A stretch of DNA of 64,000 nt from Pseudomonas sp. 6D_7.1_Bac1 (GTDB taxonomy: Bacteria; Pseudomonadota; Gammaproteobacteria; Pseudomonadales; Pseudomonadaceae). The notes below the pieces were generated by a model. The model searched no databases and was not told the DNA's origin. It saw only the letters and a list, made by a program, of their open reading frames with translations. Numbering within the stretch: the first letter of the stretch is position 1; each line of letters opens with the position of its first letter. The position numbers and the translations under genes were made by a program. Below are positions 8,695-18,057 of the stretch, piece after piece. The stretch covers positions 62,001-126,000 of the forward strand of contig NZ_JANLNW010000072.1 of assembly GCF_025465945.1 (NCBI RefSeq), read 5' to 3'.

Positions 8695-9668
8695 TACATT
8701 ACTCCCGCACGCAGCAAATCGTGCATGTTCAAGGCGCCCACCGGACGGTCCTCGCTGTCGACCACGACCAGTGCGTTGATTTTGTGGTCTTCCATGATTT
8801 TCAGGGCTTCGGCGGCGAGCATCTCGGCGCGCGCTGTCTTGCCATGAGGGGTCATGACGTCGTCGATGGTGGCTTGATGGATGTCGATGGTGCGGTCCAG
8901 CGTGCGGCGCAGGTCGCCATCCGTGAAGATGCCGGCGAGTTTGCCGTCAGCTTCCAGTACGACGGTCATGCCCAGGCCCTTGCGGGTCATTTCCATCAGC
9001 GCGTCTTTGAGCAGTGTGCCGCGCACGACTTGTGGCAACTCCTGGCCTGCGTGCATGACATTTTCGACTTTCAGCAACAAGCGGCGGCCCAGCGCGCCGC
9101 CAGGGTGTGAAAACGCGAAATCTTCGGCGGTAAAGCCGCGGGCTTCCAGCAACGCGACGGCCAATGCATCACCCATCACCAGCGCTGCGGTGGTGGAGGA
9201 CGTCGGCGCCAGGTTCAGCGGGCAGGCTTCGTGCTCGACATGAACATTGAGGTTCACTTCGGCAGCCTTGGCCAATGGCGAATCAGGATTGCCGGTCAGG
9301 CTGATCAGTTTGATGCCCAGGCGTTTGATCAGTGGCAGCAGCGTGACGATTTCGTTGGTGGAGCCGGAGTTCGACAGCGCGAGGATGATGTCGTCGCGGG
9401 TGATCATGCCCATATCGCCGTGGCTGGCTTCGGCCGGGTGCACAAAAAAAGCCGTGGTGCCGGTGCTGGCGAGGGTGGCCGCAATCTTGTTGCCGATGTG
9501 CCCGGATTTGCCCATGCCGACCACGACCACGCGGCCTTTGCTGGCCAGAATCATCTCGCAAGCGCGTACGAAATCCGCGTCGATATGGGCCAGCAAGCCT
9601 TCTACGGCTTCAAGCTCGAGGCGGATGGTGCGTTGTGCTGATTGAATCAGGTCGCTGGATTGGCTCAT
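8694..9668 (-). CDS. kdsD: Arabinose-5-phosphate isomerase KdsD
   Basis: A 324-residue enzyme converting ribulose-5-phosphate to arabinose-5-phosphate, the first step of Kdo synthesis. It has an N-terminal SIS domain (GMGKSGHIGNKIAATLAS and SNSGSTNEI sugar-phosphate loops) and a C-terminal pair of CBS domains (from about residue 205). The ATG at 9668 (MSQSSDLIQS) was preferred over an upstream in-frame ATG, which would add a hydrophobic, unconserved leader. It is divergent from mlaF and heads the Kdo/LPS transport operon. Confidence 0.96.
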   Translation of the reverse strand: MSQSSDLIQSAQRTIRLELEAVEGLLAHIDADFVRACEMILASKGRVVVVGMGKSGHIGNKIAATLASTGTTAFFVHPAEASHGDMGMITRDDIILALSNSGSTNEIVTLLPLIKRLGIKLISLTGNPDSPLAKAAEVNLNVHVEHEACPLNLAPTSSTTAALVMGDALAVALLEARGFTAEDFAFSHPGGALGRRLLLKVENVMHAGQELPQVVRGTLLKDALMEMTRKGLGMTVVLEADGKLAGIFTDGDLRRTLDRTIDIHQATIDDVMTPHGKTARAEMLAAEALKIMEDHKINALVVVDSEDRPVGALNMHDLLRAGVM

Positions 9669-9945
9669 GTCAGAAATTGTATAGCCCGATGAAAAGGCGG
9701 CGATTATAGCGGTAATGATCAAATCCCTCACGTTAGTTCGTCGTGCTTTATTCCGGCGACTCCCCCAAACGCTGAAACTTGCGCCTTTTTGCCTGTCTTG
9801 ATGCTGAACGCCGCAGGCTTCGGCCTTGGGCGCTTTGTATTAGCAGTGATATAGTTCGTCGCCAGTTCGGCCTGCCCAGGATGTAATGTGCTCTCGGCAG
9901 GGAGCACGGCGTCCGAGTGAGAGGCTTGCATCGCAAGGAGTTTAG
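9669..9945. promoter_or_regulatory. Divergent promoter region of the kdsD and mla operons
   Basis: A 277-base gap between the divergent starts of kdsD and mlaF must carry both promoters. The mlaF ribosome site GCAAGGAG is clear at its right end. I see no strong operator; short overlapping reading frames here have no gene-like features. Confidence 0.5.
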
Positions 9946-10755
9946 ATGAGTGCCGATAACGCCTACGCGGTCGAGCTGAAGGGAGTGTCCTTCAAGCGCG
10001 GCGCGCGCAGCATTTTCAATAATGTCGATATTCGCATTCCGCGCGGTAAGGTCACCGGCATCATGGGACCTTCCGGTTGCGGAAAAACCACACTGCTGCG
10101 CCTGATGGGCGCGCAGTTGCGCCCTTCAAGTGGCGAAGTGTGGGTCAACGGGCAGAATTTGCCCGAGCTGTCGCGCAGCGATCTGTTTGATGCGCGCAAA
10201 CACATGGGCGTACTGTTCCAGAGCGGCGCACTGTTCACGGACCTCGATGTTTTCGAAAACATCGCCTTTCCGCTGCGTGTTCACACCCAGCTTTCGGATG
10301 AAATGATCCGTGACATCGTCTTGCTCAAGTTGCAGGCGGTGGGGTTGCGCGGTGCCATCGACCTGATGCCTGATGAGTTGTCTGGCGGCATGAAGCGGCG
10401 CGTTGCGCTGGCGCGGGCCATTGCCCTCGATCCGCAGATTCTGATGTACGACGAGCCCTTTGTCGGTCAGGACCCAATCGCCATGGGCGTACTGGTGCGC
10501 CTGATCCGTCTGCTCAACGACGCCTTGGGCATCACCAGTATCGTGGTTTCCCATGATTTGGCCGAAACCGCGAGCATTGCCGATTACCTGTATGTCGTAG
10601 GGGATGGGCAGGTGTTGGGGCAGGGGACTCCCGATGAGCTGATGGGCTCCGATAATCCGCGGATTCATCAATTCATGAAAGGTGATCCAGACGGGCCGGT
10701 ACCGTTCCACTTTCCAGCGACGGATTACCGCGCAGATCTTCTGGGGAAGCGCTGA
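9946..10755 (+). CDS. mlaF: Phospholipid/retrograde lipid ABC transporter ATPase MlaF (Ttg2A)
   Basis: A 269-residue ATPase of the MlaFEDB complex, which moves phospholipids between the periplasmic carrier MlaC and the inner membrane to keep outer-membrane asymmetry. Walker A GPSGCGKT is at 41-48, signature LSGGMKRR at 145-152, Walker B ILMYDEP ends near 171. The QDPIAMG segment after Walker B is typical of the MlaF branch. It is the first of five tightly packed genes mlaFEDCB. Confidence 0.97.
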   Translation: MSADNAYAVELKGVSFKRGARSIFNNVDIRIPRGKVTGIMGPSGCGKTTLLRLMGAQLRPSSGEVWVNGQNLPELSRSDLFDARKHMGVLFQSGALFTDLDVFENIAFPLRVHTQLSDEMIRDIVLLKLQAVGLRGAIDLMPDELSGGMKRRVALARAIALDPQILMYDEPFVGQDPIAMGVLVRLIRLLNDALGITSIVVSHDLAETASIADYLYVVGDGQVLGQGTPDELMGSDNPRIHQFMKGDPDGPVPFHFPATDYRADLLGKR

Positions 10756-11552
10756 TGCGCAAGATTTCACTAATAGAGAGAGTTCGTCGATTCGGCCAGG
10801 CCGGCATCGACAGCGTCGCGGTGCTCGGCCGTTCATCGCTGTTCCTGTTTCACGCCCTGCTGGGGCGTGGTGGCGTCAGTGGCGGATTTGGGCTGCTGGT
10901 CAAGCAGTTGCACTCGGTCGGCGTGATGTCTCTGGTGATCATCGTGGTCTCCGGGATATTCATCGGGATGGTGCTGGCGCTGCAAGGCTTCAACATTTTG
11001 TCCAGTTACGGTTCGGAGCAGGCGGTCGGGCAGATGGTTGCGCTGACGCTGTTGCGTGAGCTGGGGCCGGTGGTGACCGCGTTGCTGTTCGCCGGGCGTG
11101 CCGGTTCTGCGTTGACCGCGGAAATCGGCAACATGAAATCCACCGAGCAGTTGTCCAGTCTGGAGATGATTGGCGTCGACCCGCTCAAGTACATCATTGC
11201 CCCCCGGCTGTGGGCCGGCTTCATTTCCCTGCCGCTGCTGGCGATGATTTTCAGCGTGGTCGGTATCTGGGGCGGTTCCTGGGTGGCTGTCGACTGGTTG
11301 GGTGTGTATGAAGGTTCCTACTGGTCGAACATGCAAAACAGCGTGACGTTCGATGGTGACGTGTTCAATGGCATCATTAAAAGCATCGTCTTTGCCTTTG
11401 TCGTGACCTGGATCGCCGTATTCCAAGGCTATGACTGCGAGCCCACTTCAGAAGGGATCAGTCGTGCCACTACCAAGACCGTGGTGTATGCCTCATTGGC
11501 CATTCTCGGCCTGGACTTTATTTTGACCGCCTTGATGTTTGGAGATTTCTGA
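10755..11552 (+). CDS. mlaE: Mla lipid transporter permease MlaE
   Basis: A 265-residue MlaE/YrbE-type permease with about five or six membrane segments. Family blocks are ALTLLRELGPVVTALLFAGRAGSA and the EQLSSLEMIGVDPLKYIIAPR loop. Its start overlaps the mlaF stop and its stop overlaps the mlaD start (TGATG), so translation is coupled along the operon. Confidence 0.97.
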   Translation: MRKISLIERVRRFGQAGIDSVAVLGRSSLFLFHALLGRGGVSGGFGLLVKQLHSVGVMSLVIIVVSGIFIGMVLALQGFNILSSYGSEQAVGQMVALTLLRELGPVVTALLFAGRAGSALTAEIGNMKSTEQLSSLEMIGVDPLKYIIAPRLWAGFISLPLLAMIFSVVGIWGGSWVAVDWLGVYEGSYWSNMQNSVTFDGDVFNGIIKSIVFAFVVTWIAVFQGYDCEPTSEGISRATTKTVVYASLAILGLDFILTALMFGDF

Positions 11553-12019
11553 TGCAAAACCGCACCCTGGAAATCGGTGTCGGCCTTTTCTTGCTGGCTG
11601 GCATCCTGGCTTTAGTGTTGCTTGCGCTGCGGGTCAGTGGGCTGTCCCCTGTTTCGAGCACCGATAGCTATAAACTTTATGCCTATTTCGACAATATCGC
11701 CGGTTTGACGGTCAGATCAAAAGTGACCATGGCCGGTGTGACCATCGGCAAGGTCACGGCAATCGATCTGGATCGCGACAGTTTCACTGGTCGGGTGACG
11801 CTGCAGCTGGAGAAACGCGTAGATAATCTGCCGACTGACTCCACTGCATCTATCCTCACTGCTGGCCTGTTAGGCGAGAAGTACATCGGCATCAGCGTTG
11901 GCGGCGAAGCGACCCTGCTCAAGGATGGCGGGACCATCCATGACACGCAGTCGTCGCTGGTGCTCGAAGACCTGATCGGTAAATTCCTGCTCAATACCGT
12001 TAGCAAAGACGCTAAATAA
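11552..12019 (+). CDS. mlaD: Mla MCE-domain subunit MlaD
   Basis: A 155-residue inner-membrane-anchored MCE protein: a transmembrane helix at about 8-26 is followed by one MCE domain (roughly 38-116) with AGLTVRSKVTMAGVTIGKV and the GLLGEKYIGIS strand. MlaD forms a hexameric ring around a lipid channel and contacts MlaC. Length is shorter than in E. coli, mainly at the C-terminus, as usual for pseudomonads. Confidence 0.97.
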   Translation: MQNRTLEIGVGLFLLAGILALVLLALRVSGLSPVSSTDSYKLYAYFDNIAGLTVRSKVTMAGVTIGKVTAIDLDRDSFTGRVTLQLEKRVDNLPTDSTASILTAGLLGEKYIGISVGGEATLLKDGGTIHDTQSSLVLEDLIGKFLLNTVSKDAK

Positions 12020-12030
12020 GGAGTTTTTTC

Positions 12031-12690
12031 ATGATCTCTACCTTGCGACGTGGCCTGTTGGTATTACTTGCGGTCCTGCCGTTTATGGCTCACGCCGTGG
12101 CTGCTCCGTCCGCACACGACATCGTGCAGGACACCACCAATCGGCTGCTCGCCGACCTGGCGGCCAATAAAGAGAAGTACAAAAAGGATCCGAATGGCTT
12201 TTACGATGCCTTGAACACCATCGTTGGGCCCGTGGTGGATGCCGAGGGCATCTCCAAGAGCATCATGACGGTCAAGTACTCGGGCAAAGCCACTCCGGCG
12301 CAAATGAAAACCTTTGAAGATAACTTCAAGCGCGGCCTGTTCCAGTTCTATGGCAATGCCTTGCTCGAGTACAACAATCAGGGGATCACCGTCGACCCTG
12401 CCAAGAACGAGTCGGGAGACCGTACAAGCGTTGGCATGACGGTCAAAGGCAGCAATGGCGCGATTTACCCGGTGCAGTACACCCTCGAGAAGATCAATGG
12501 CGAGTGGAAGCTGCGCAACGTGATCATCAACGGCATCAACATTGGCAAGATATTCCGTGACCAGTTCGCCGACGCGATGCAGCGCAATCGCAATGACCTG
12601 GACAAGACCATCAATGGTTGGGCCGGTGAAGTCGCCAAAGCCAAGGAAAAGACTGAGGCGGATACGACTCAGAAGAAGACTGTTCAATGA
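12031..12690 (+). CDS. mlaC: Periplasmic phospholipid-binding protein MlaC
   Basis: A 219-residue secreted protein with a signal peptide (about 1-25) and an MlaC/Ttg2D domain that shuttles phospholipid between MlaD and the outer-membrane MlaA. Recognisable blocks are the FYDALNTIVGPVVD region and VQYTLEKINGEWKLRNVIINGINI. The C-terminal tail is lysine/glutamate rich. A good AAGGAG site precedes the ATG; the stop overlaps mlaB by four bases. Confidence 0.96.
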   Translation: MISTLRRGLLVLLAVLPFMAHAVAAPSAHDIVQDTTNRLLADLAANKEKYKKDPNGFYDALNTIVGPVVDAEGISKSIMTVKYSGKATPAQMKTFEDNFKRGLFQFYGNALLEYNNQGITVDPAKNESGDRTSVGMTVKGSNGAIYPVQYTLEKINGEWKLRNVIINGINIGKIFRDQFADAMQRNRNDLDKTINGWAGEVAKAKEKTEADTTQKKTVQ

Positions 12691-12992
12691 GTGAGTCGGC
12701 CGTCCGCATGGGCGAGGCCGGTGAGCTGATGCTCAGTGGCGTGCTCGATTACCGCACCGGGCCGGATCTGCGCAAGCAGGGCCAGGCGTTGATCAAGTCG
12801 AGCAAGGCGCCAGCATTGGTGCTTGATTGCTCGGGTGTGCAAAAGTCCAGCAGTGTCGGCTTGTCGTTGTTGCTATGCTTCATGCGCGATGCAGCGGCGG
12901 CTGGCAAGGCTGTGAGCATCCGCGCCCTGCCCGATGACATGCGCGAAATCGCTCAGGTCAGCGAATTGACCGAGCTGTTGGCGCATCCATAA
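12687..12992 (+). CDS. mlaB: STAS-domain protein MlaB
   Basis: A 101-residue cytoplasmic STAS protein that binds MlaF and stabilises the transporter. The STAS core is visible: LSGVLDYRTGP, then LVLDCSGVQKSSSVGLSLLL, with the Ser/Thr position of the family in the loop. The ATGA overlap with mlaC supports co-translation. A terminator-like hairpin follows at 13008-13060. Confidence 0.94.
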   Translation: MSESAVRMGEAGELMLSGVLDYRTGPDLRKQGQALIKSSKAPALVLDCSGVQKSSSVGLSLLLCFMRDAAAAGKAVSIRALPDDMREIAQVSELTELLAHP

Positions 12993-13007
12993 CTACCATC
13001 TATATAG

Positions 13008-13060
13008 AAGCCCCCCGTCAGAGTCCTGCTATGCGGGGTTCGCAGGCGCGGGGCTTTTTT
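13008..13060 (+). terminator. Intrinsic terminator after mlaB
   Basis: AAGCCCC pairs with GGGGCTT across a loop that contains its own small hairpin (CCTGC/GCAGG), followed by a run of six T. It separates the mla operon from ibaG-murA. Confidence 0.7.
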
Positions 13061-13106
13061 GTATGATGTCCGACCCGCGCGCACACGGCGCCGATTGAGG
13101 TTGAGC

Positions 13107-13358
13107 ATGCAGGCCAACGAAGTGAAGAGCTTTCTTGAAGGAAAGCTGTCCGAGACTCTTTTATCAGTGCAGGTAGAAGTTGAGGGCGAAGGCTGCAACT
13201 TTCAGCTGAACGTGATTAGCGATGAGCTGGCGGCATTGAGCCCGGTCAAGCGTCAGCAGCAGATCTATGCCCATTTGAACCCATGGATCACCGATGGCAG
13301 CATCCATGCGGTCACTATGAAATTTTTCAGCAGCGCGGCCTGGGCCGAGCGCACCTGA
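13107..13358 (+). CDS. ibaG: BolA-family protein IbaG
   Basis: An 83-residue BolA-like protein (IbaG/YrbA), linked to acid stress and iron-sulfur handling through monothiol glutaredoxin. The family's SPVKRQQQIYAHLNPWITDGSIHAVTMKF end is present. The ATG at 13107 has a GAGG site; the longer in-frame form would run into the terminator. Its place between mlaB and murA is conserved in proteobacteria. Confidence 0.94.
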   Translation: MQANEVKSFLEGKLSETLLSVQVEVEGEGCNFQLNVISDELAALSPVKRQQQIYAHLNPWITDGSIHAVTMKFFSSAAWAERT

Positions 13359-13380
13359 GCCCAAGGGCGTCGAGATTCTT

Positions 13381-14646
13381 ATGGATAAATTGATTATTAC
13401 CGGCGGCGTTCGTCTTGATGGCGAAATCCGCATCTCCGGGGCAAAGAACTCTGCCCTGCCGATTCTGGCTGCAACGCTGTTGTGCGATGGCCCAGTGACG
13501 GTCGCCAACCTGCCGCACCTGCACGACATCACCACCATGATCGAGCTGTTCGGTCGCATGGGCATTGAGCCGGTGATCGACGAGAAACTCAGCGTCGAAA
13601 TCGATCCACGCACCATCAAGACCCTGGTCGCGCCGTACGAACTGGTGAAAACCATGCGTGCCTCGATCCTGGTTCTGGGGCCGATGGTTGCGCGTTTTGG
13701 TGAAGCCGAAGTTGCACTGCCTGGCGGTTGCGCCATCGGTTCGCGTCCGGTCGACCTGCACATCCGTGGCCTTGAAGCCATGGGCGCGACCATTGACGTG
13801 GAAGGTGGTTACATCAAGGCGAAGGCGCCAGAAGGCGGCCTGCGCGGTGCAAACTTCTTCTTCGATACCGTCAGTGTGACCGGTACCGAGAACATCATGA
13901 TGGCTGCGGCGCTGGCCAACGGCCGCAGCGTTCTGCAAAACGCTGCCCGTGAGCCTGAAGTCGTCGACCTGGCGAACTTCCTCAATGCCATGGGCGCCAA
14001 CGTCCAGGGCGCCGGCACCGACACCATCACCATTGAAGGTGTGAAGCGTCTGCACACCACGACTTACAAAGTCATGCCGGACCGTATCGAAACCGGTACT
14101 TACCTGGTGGCTGCTGCTGTGACTGGCGGCCGCGTGAAGGTCAAGGACACCGATCCGACCATCCTTGAAGCCGTTCTGGAAAAACTCAAGGAAGCGGGCG
14201 CCGAAATCACCACCGGTGAAGACTGGATCGAGCTGAACATGCACGGCAAACGGCCAAAAGCCGTTAACGTGCGGACCGCTCCGTACCCGGCGTTCCCGAC
14301 CGACATGCAAGCGCAGTTCATCTCTCTCAACGCGATTGCCGAAGGCACTGGCGCTGTGATCGAGACGATCTTCGAAAACCGCTTCATGCACGTCTACGAA
14401 CTGCACCGCATGGGCGCCAAGATCCAGGTCGAAGGCAACACCGCCATCGTGACCGGTACCGAAGTCCTCAAAGGCGCGCCAGTCATGGCCACCGACCTGC
14501 GGGCTTCTGCCAGTCTGGTGATTTCGGCACTGATGGCCGAAGGCGATACACTGATCGACCGCATCTACCACATCGACCGTGGGTACGAGTGCATCGAAGA
14601 GAAGCTGCAGATGCTCGGCGCGAAGATCCGCCGCGTACCGGGCTAG
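13381..14646 (+). CDS. murA: UDP-N-acetylglucosamine 1-carboxyvinyltransferase MurA
   Basis: A 421-residue EPSP-synthase-fold enzyme adding enolpyruvate to UDP-GlcNAc, the first committed step of peptidoglycan synthesis. The catalytic, fosfomycin-sensitive Cys117 is in LPGGCAIGSRPVD, and the N-terminal GGVRLDGEIRISGAKNS and C-terminal YHIDRGYECIEEKL blocks are intact. It probably shares a transcript with ibaG (22-base gap). Confidence 0.98.
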   Translation: MDKLIITGGVRLDGEIRISGAKNSALPILAATLLCDGPVTVANLPHLHDITTMIELFGRMGIEPVIDEKLSVEIDPRTIKTLVAPYELVKTMRASILVLGPMVARFGEAEVALPGGCAIGSRPVDLHIRGLEAMGATIDVEGGYIKAKAPEGGLRGANFFFDTVSVTGTENIMMAAALANGRSVLQNAAREPEVVDLANFLNAMGANVQGAGTDTITIEGVKRLHTTTYKVMPDRIETGTYLVAAAVTGGRVKVKDTDPTILEAVLEKLKEAGAEITTGEDWIELNMHGKRPKAVNVRTAPYPAFPTDMQAQFISLNAIAEGTGAVIETIFENRFMHVYELHRMGAKIQVEGNTAIVTGTEVLKGAPVMATDLRASASLVISALMAEGDTLIDRIYHIDRGYECIEEKLQMLGAKIRRVPG

Positions 14647-14694
14647 TACTTGCGTCAAGGGCACAGGGACGTGCCCGACTGTTGAATCGTTCAA

Positions 14695-14725
14695 GTCGAG
14701 CCTGTCGTTTCAGGCTCGACGTTTG
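14695..14725 (+). terminator. Possible terminator hairpin between murA and hisG
   Basis: A perfect 10-bp stem (GTCGAGCCTG with CAGGCTCGAC, loop TCGTTT) at 14695-14720 is followed by GTTTGT rather than a long T run. It could end murA transcription or act as an RNA processing/attenuation site ahead of hisG. Confidence 0.45.
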
Positions 14726-14779
14726 TCCGGCGCCGTTTGCGACCGGGCATAAGTATCCTGATAAGGACTTACGTTTCCC

Positions 14780-15415
14780 ATGTTGACCATCGCACTGTCC
14801 AAGGGCCGCATCCTCGACGACACCCTGCCGCTTCTGGCTGAAGCGGGCATCGTGCCGACCGAGAATCCGGACAAGAGCCGCAAGTTGATCATCCCCACGA
14901 CCCAGGCCGATGTGCGCTTGCTGATCGTGCGCGCCACCGATGTGCCGACCTACGTCGAGCACGGTGCCGCTGACCTGGGCGTCGCCGGTAAAGATGTGCT
15001 GATGGAATACGGCGGCCAGGGCCTGTACGAGCCACTGGATCTGCAAATCGCCCAATGCAAGCTGATGACCGCTGGTAAAATCGGCGCGATCGAGCCCAAG
15101 GGCCGTCTGCGCATTGCCACCAAGTTCGTCAACGTTGCCAAGCGTTACTACGCCGAGCAGGGCCGTCAGGTCGACATCATCAAGCTCTACGGCTCGATGG
15201 AACTGGCGCCGCTGATCGGTCTGGCGGACAAGATCATCGACGTGGTCGATACCGGTAACACGCTGCGGGCCAACGGCCTGGAGCCACAGGATTTCATTGC
15301 TGCCATCAGCTCCCGGCTGATCGTCAACAAAGCTTCGATGAAAATGCAGCACGCCCGTATCCAGGCGTTGATCGACACCCTGCGCAAGGCAGTGGAGTCT
15401 CGACACCGCGGCTGA
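14780..15415 (+). CDS. hisG: ATP phosphoribosyltransferase, short form HisG
   Basis: A 211-residue HisG of the short type, which lacks the C-terminal regulatory domain and works with HisZ, encoded elsewhere. It starts histidine synthesis by joining ATP and PRPP. Visible motifs are ALSKGRILDDTLPLL, GAADLGVAGKD, and the PRPP loop VDTGNTLRANGL. The short length is normal for Pseudomonas and is not a truncation. Confidence 0.97.
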   Translation: MLTIALSKGRILDDTLPLLAEAGIVPTENPDKSRKLIIPTTQADVRLLIVRATDVPTYVEHGAADLGVAGKDVLMEYGGQGLYEPLDLQIAQCKLMTAGKIGAIEPKGRLRIATKFVNVAKRYYAEQGRQVDIIKLYGSMELAPLIGLADKIIDVVDTGNTLRANGLEPQDFIAAISSRLIVNKASMKMQHARIQALIDTLRKAVESRHRG

Positions 15416-15541
15416 TTCACCTGCGCGACCTTGAGTCGCGCCCGTCTATCCGCCTCATAGCCAGAATTCTCAGGTGCCCAAGCGGAAACGACTGCTAGTT
15501 TAGGGCGCCTGAGTTTTTGCCAATCCTATGAGGCTCTCGCT

Positions 15542-16867
15542 ATGACCGCACCGACTGCAATTCGCCGACTCAACGCTGCTGACCCGGATTTCGCGCATCA
15601 TCTGGATCATCTGCTGAGCTGGGAAAGTGTGTCTGACGATTCGGTCAATCAGCGGGTGCTGGACATCATCAAGGCGGTGCGCGAGCGCGGCGACGCGGCG
15701 CTGGTTGAGTTCACCCAGAAGTTCGACGGCCTGCAAGTGGCGTCGATGGCCGACCTGATCCTGCCGCGTGAGCGTCTGGAACTGGCGTTGACCCGGATCA
15801 CCGTGCCTCAGCGCGAAGCCCTGGAAAAAGCCGCTACACGCGTGCGCAGCTACCACGAAAAACAGAAGCAGGACTCCTGGAGCTACACCGAAGCCGACGG
15901 CACGGTCCTGGGCCAGAAGGTCACGCCGCTGGATCGCGCCGGTTTGTACGTACCGGGTGGCAAGGCGTCTTATCCTTCTTCGGTGCTGATGAACGCGATC
16001 CCGGCCAAGGTGGCCGGTGTGACCGAAGTGGTCATGGTCGTGCCGACGCCAAGGGGTGAAGTCAACGAGCTTGTGCTGGCTGCAGCGTGCATCGCTGGTG
16101 TCGACCGGGTGTTCACCATCGGTGGCGCGCAAGCCGTTGCCGCGCTGGCCTACGGCACCGAAAGCGTACCGAAGGTCGACAAAGTCGTCGGCCCCGGCAA
16201 CATCTATGTCGCCACCGCCAAGCGTCACGTGTTCGGTCAGGTGGGCATCGACATGATCGCCGGCCCATCGGAAATCCTCGTGGTGTGCGATGGCCAGACC
16301 GATCCGGACTGGATCGCCATGGACCTGTTCTCTCAGGCCGAGCACGACGAAGACGCTCAGGCAATTCTGGTCAGCCCCGACGCCGAATTCCTCGACCAGG
16401 TGGCAGCGAGCATTGCCAAACTGCTACCCACCATGGAACGCGCCGAAATCATCAAAACCTCGATCAATGGTCGCGGTGCGCTGATCCAGGTTCGCGACAT
16501 GCAGCAGGCCATCGAAGTGGCCAACCGCATTGCGCCGGAGCACCTGGAATTGTCGGTGGCCGATCCGCAAGCCTGGTTGCCGCAGATTCGCCACGCCGGT
16601 GCGATCTTCATGGGCCGTCACACGTCTGAAGCCTTGGGCGACTACTGCGCCGGTCCCAACCACGTGTTGCCGACTTCCGGCACCGCGCGTTTCTCCTCGC
16701 CGCTGGGGGTTTATGACTTTCAGAAGCGTTCGTCGATCATCTTCTGCTCCGAGGCTGGCGCTTCGGAGTTGGGCAAGACCGCTTCCGTACTGGCCCGTGG
16801 CGAGTCGCTGACCGCTCACGCTCGCAGCGCCGAATACCGCATCGTTGACGACAAGAAGGTGAACTGA
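15542..16867 (+). CDS. hisD: Histidinol dehydrogenase HisD
   Basis: A 441-residue zinc enzyme oxidising histidinol to histidine in two NAD-dependent steps. Landmarks are YVPGGKASYPSSVLMN, the FSQAEHDEDAQ zinc-ligand segment, the APEHLEL catalytic Glu-His pair and GDYCAGPNHVLPTSG. It follows hisG after 126 bases and precedes hisC after two bases. Confidence 0.98.
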   Translation: MTAPTAIRRLNAADPDFAHHLDHLLSWESVSDDSVNQRVLDIIKAVRERGDAALVEFTQKFDGLQVASMADLILPRERLELALTRITVPQREALEKAATRVRSYHEKQKQDSWSYTEADGTVLGQKVTPLDRAGLYVPGGKASYPSSVLMNAIPAKVAGVTEVVMVVPTPRGEVNELVLAAACIAGVDRVFTIGGAQAVAALAYGTESVPKVDKVVGPGNIYVATAKRHVFGQVGIDMIAGPSEILVVCDGQTDPDWIAMDLFSQAEHDEDAQAILVSPDAEFLDQVAASIAKLLPTMERAEIIKTSINGRGALIQVRDMQQAIEVANRIAPEHLELSVADPQAWLPQIRHAGAIFMGRHTSEALGDYCAGPNHVLPTSGTARFSSPLGVYDFQKRSSIIFCSEAGASELGKTASVLARGESLTAHARSAEYRIVDDKKVN

Positions 16868-16869
16868 AT

Positions 16870-17922
16870 ATGAGCAAATTCTGGAGTCCATTCGTCAAGG
16901 ATCTGGTGCCGTACGTGCCGGGCGAGCAGCCGAAACTGGCGAAGCTGGTCAAGCTCAATACCAATGAAAACCCTTACGGCCCATCGCCCAAAGCACTGGC
17001 GGCGATGCAAACCGAACTGAACGACAACCTGCGTCTGTACCCGGACCCCAACAGCGACTTGCTCAAGCAGGCGGTGGCCAAGTATTACGGGGTGCAGGGT
17101 AATCAGGTGTTCCTCGGCAACGGTTCCGATGAAGTGCTGGCCCATGTTTTTCATGGCCTGTTCCAGCACGGTCAACCGCTGCTGTTCCCGGACATCAGCT
17201 ACAGCTTTTATCCGGTGTATTGCGGCTTGTATGGCATTCCATTCGACGCGGTGCCGCTGGACGAGCAGTTCCAGATTCGCGTCTCGGACTATGCCAAGCC
17301 AAACGGCGGGATCATTTTCCCCAACCCGAATGCACCGACCGGTTGCCTGTTGGCACTGGACGCTGTGGAACAAATCCTCAAGGCCAGCCCCGACTCGGTG
17401 GTGGTGGTCGATGAAGCCTATATCGACTTCGGCGGCGAGACGGCGATCAGCCTGGTCGACCGTTACCCGAACCTGCTGGTGACTCAGACGCTGTCCAAGT
17501 CGCGTTCGCTGGCCGGTTTGCGTGTGGGCCTGGCGGTGGGTCATCCGGACCTGATCGAAGCGCTGGAGCGGATCAAGAACAGCTTCAACTCCTATCCACT
17601 GGATCGCCTGGCAATCGTCGGTGCGGCGGCAGCGTTTGAGGATCGCGAGTACTTCGACAAGACCTGTCAGTTGGTGATCGACAGTCGTGAGCGTGTGGTC
17701 GAGCAATTGCAGGAGAAGGGTTTTGAGGTGTTGCCGTCGGCAGCGAACTTCATCTTCGCTCGTCACCCGCAGCATGATGCGGCAGGTCTGGCGGCGAAAT
17801 TGCGCGAGCAGGGCGTAATTGTCCGGCACTTCAAGCAGGAACGCATTGCCCAATTCCTGCGCATCACCATCGGTACGCCAGAGCAGAACCAGGCGTTGAT
17901 CGACGGCCTCGGCGACCTTTAA
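16870..17922 (+). CDS. hisC: Histidinol-phosphate aminotransferase HisC
   Basis: A 350-residue class I/II PLP aminotransferase converting imidazole acetol phosphate to histidinol phosphate. The PLP lysine is Lys210 in TLSKSRSLAGLRVG; the NTNENPYGPSP substrate loop and the VVDEAYIDF block with the PLP-contacting Asp are intact. Two bases separate it from hisD, so the genes are co-transcribed. Confidence 0.97.
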   Translation: MSKFWSPFVKDLVPYVPGEQPKLAKLVKLNTNENPYGPSPKALAAMQTELNDNLRLYPDPNSDLLKQAVAKYYGVQGNQVFLGNGSDEVLAHVFHGLFQHGQPLLFPDISYSFYPVYCGLYGIPFDAVPLDEQFQIRVSDYAKPNGGIIFPNPNAPTGCLLALDAVEQILKASPDSVVVVDEAYIDFGGETAISLVDRYPNLLVTQTLSKSRSLAGLRVGLAVGHPDLIEALERIKNSFNSYPLDRLAIVGAAAAFEDREYFDKTCQLVIDSRERVVEQLQEKGFEVLPSAANFIFARHPQHDAAGLAAKLREQGVIVRHFKQERIAQFLRITIGTPEQNQALIDGLGDL

Positions 17923-17934
17923 CACAACGCCGAA

Positions 17935-18040
17935 CCTGTGGGAGCGAGCCTGCTCGCGATGGCGGCTTAACAGTCAACGATGATGTTGAATGTTACGGCG
18001 TCATCGCGAGCAGACGGAACGCCGCCCGGCTGCTCCCACA
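17935..18040. repeat. REPIN (GTGGGAGCGAGCC family), one arm diverged
   Basis: The left arm CCTGTGGGAGCGAGCCTGCTCGCGAT is standard for Pseudomonas REPs. The right arm starts ATCGCGAGCAG but is interrupted by about 12 extra bases before CTGCTCCCACA. The interior shares a TCAACG...ATGTTGAATGT stretch with the copy at 51393-51482. It occupies the convergent gap between hisC and algW. Confidence 0.85.
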
Positions 18041-18057
18041 TTGATTTGTGTTGCTGC

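Noticed and set aside
14780..15415. HisG as a truncated pseudogene
   Set aside because: The length and complete motifs match the short HisG form, normal for pseudomonads, which uses HisZ as regulatory subunit.
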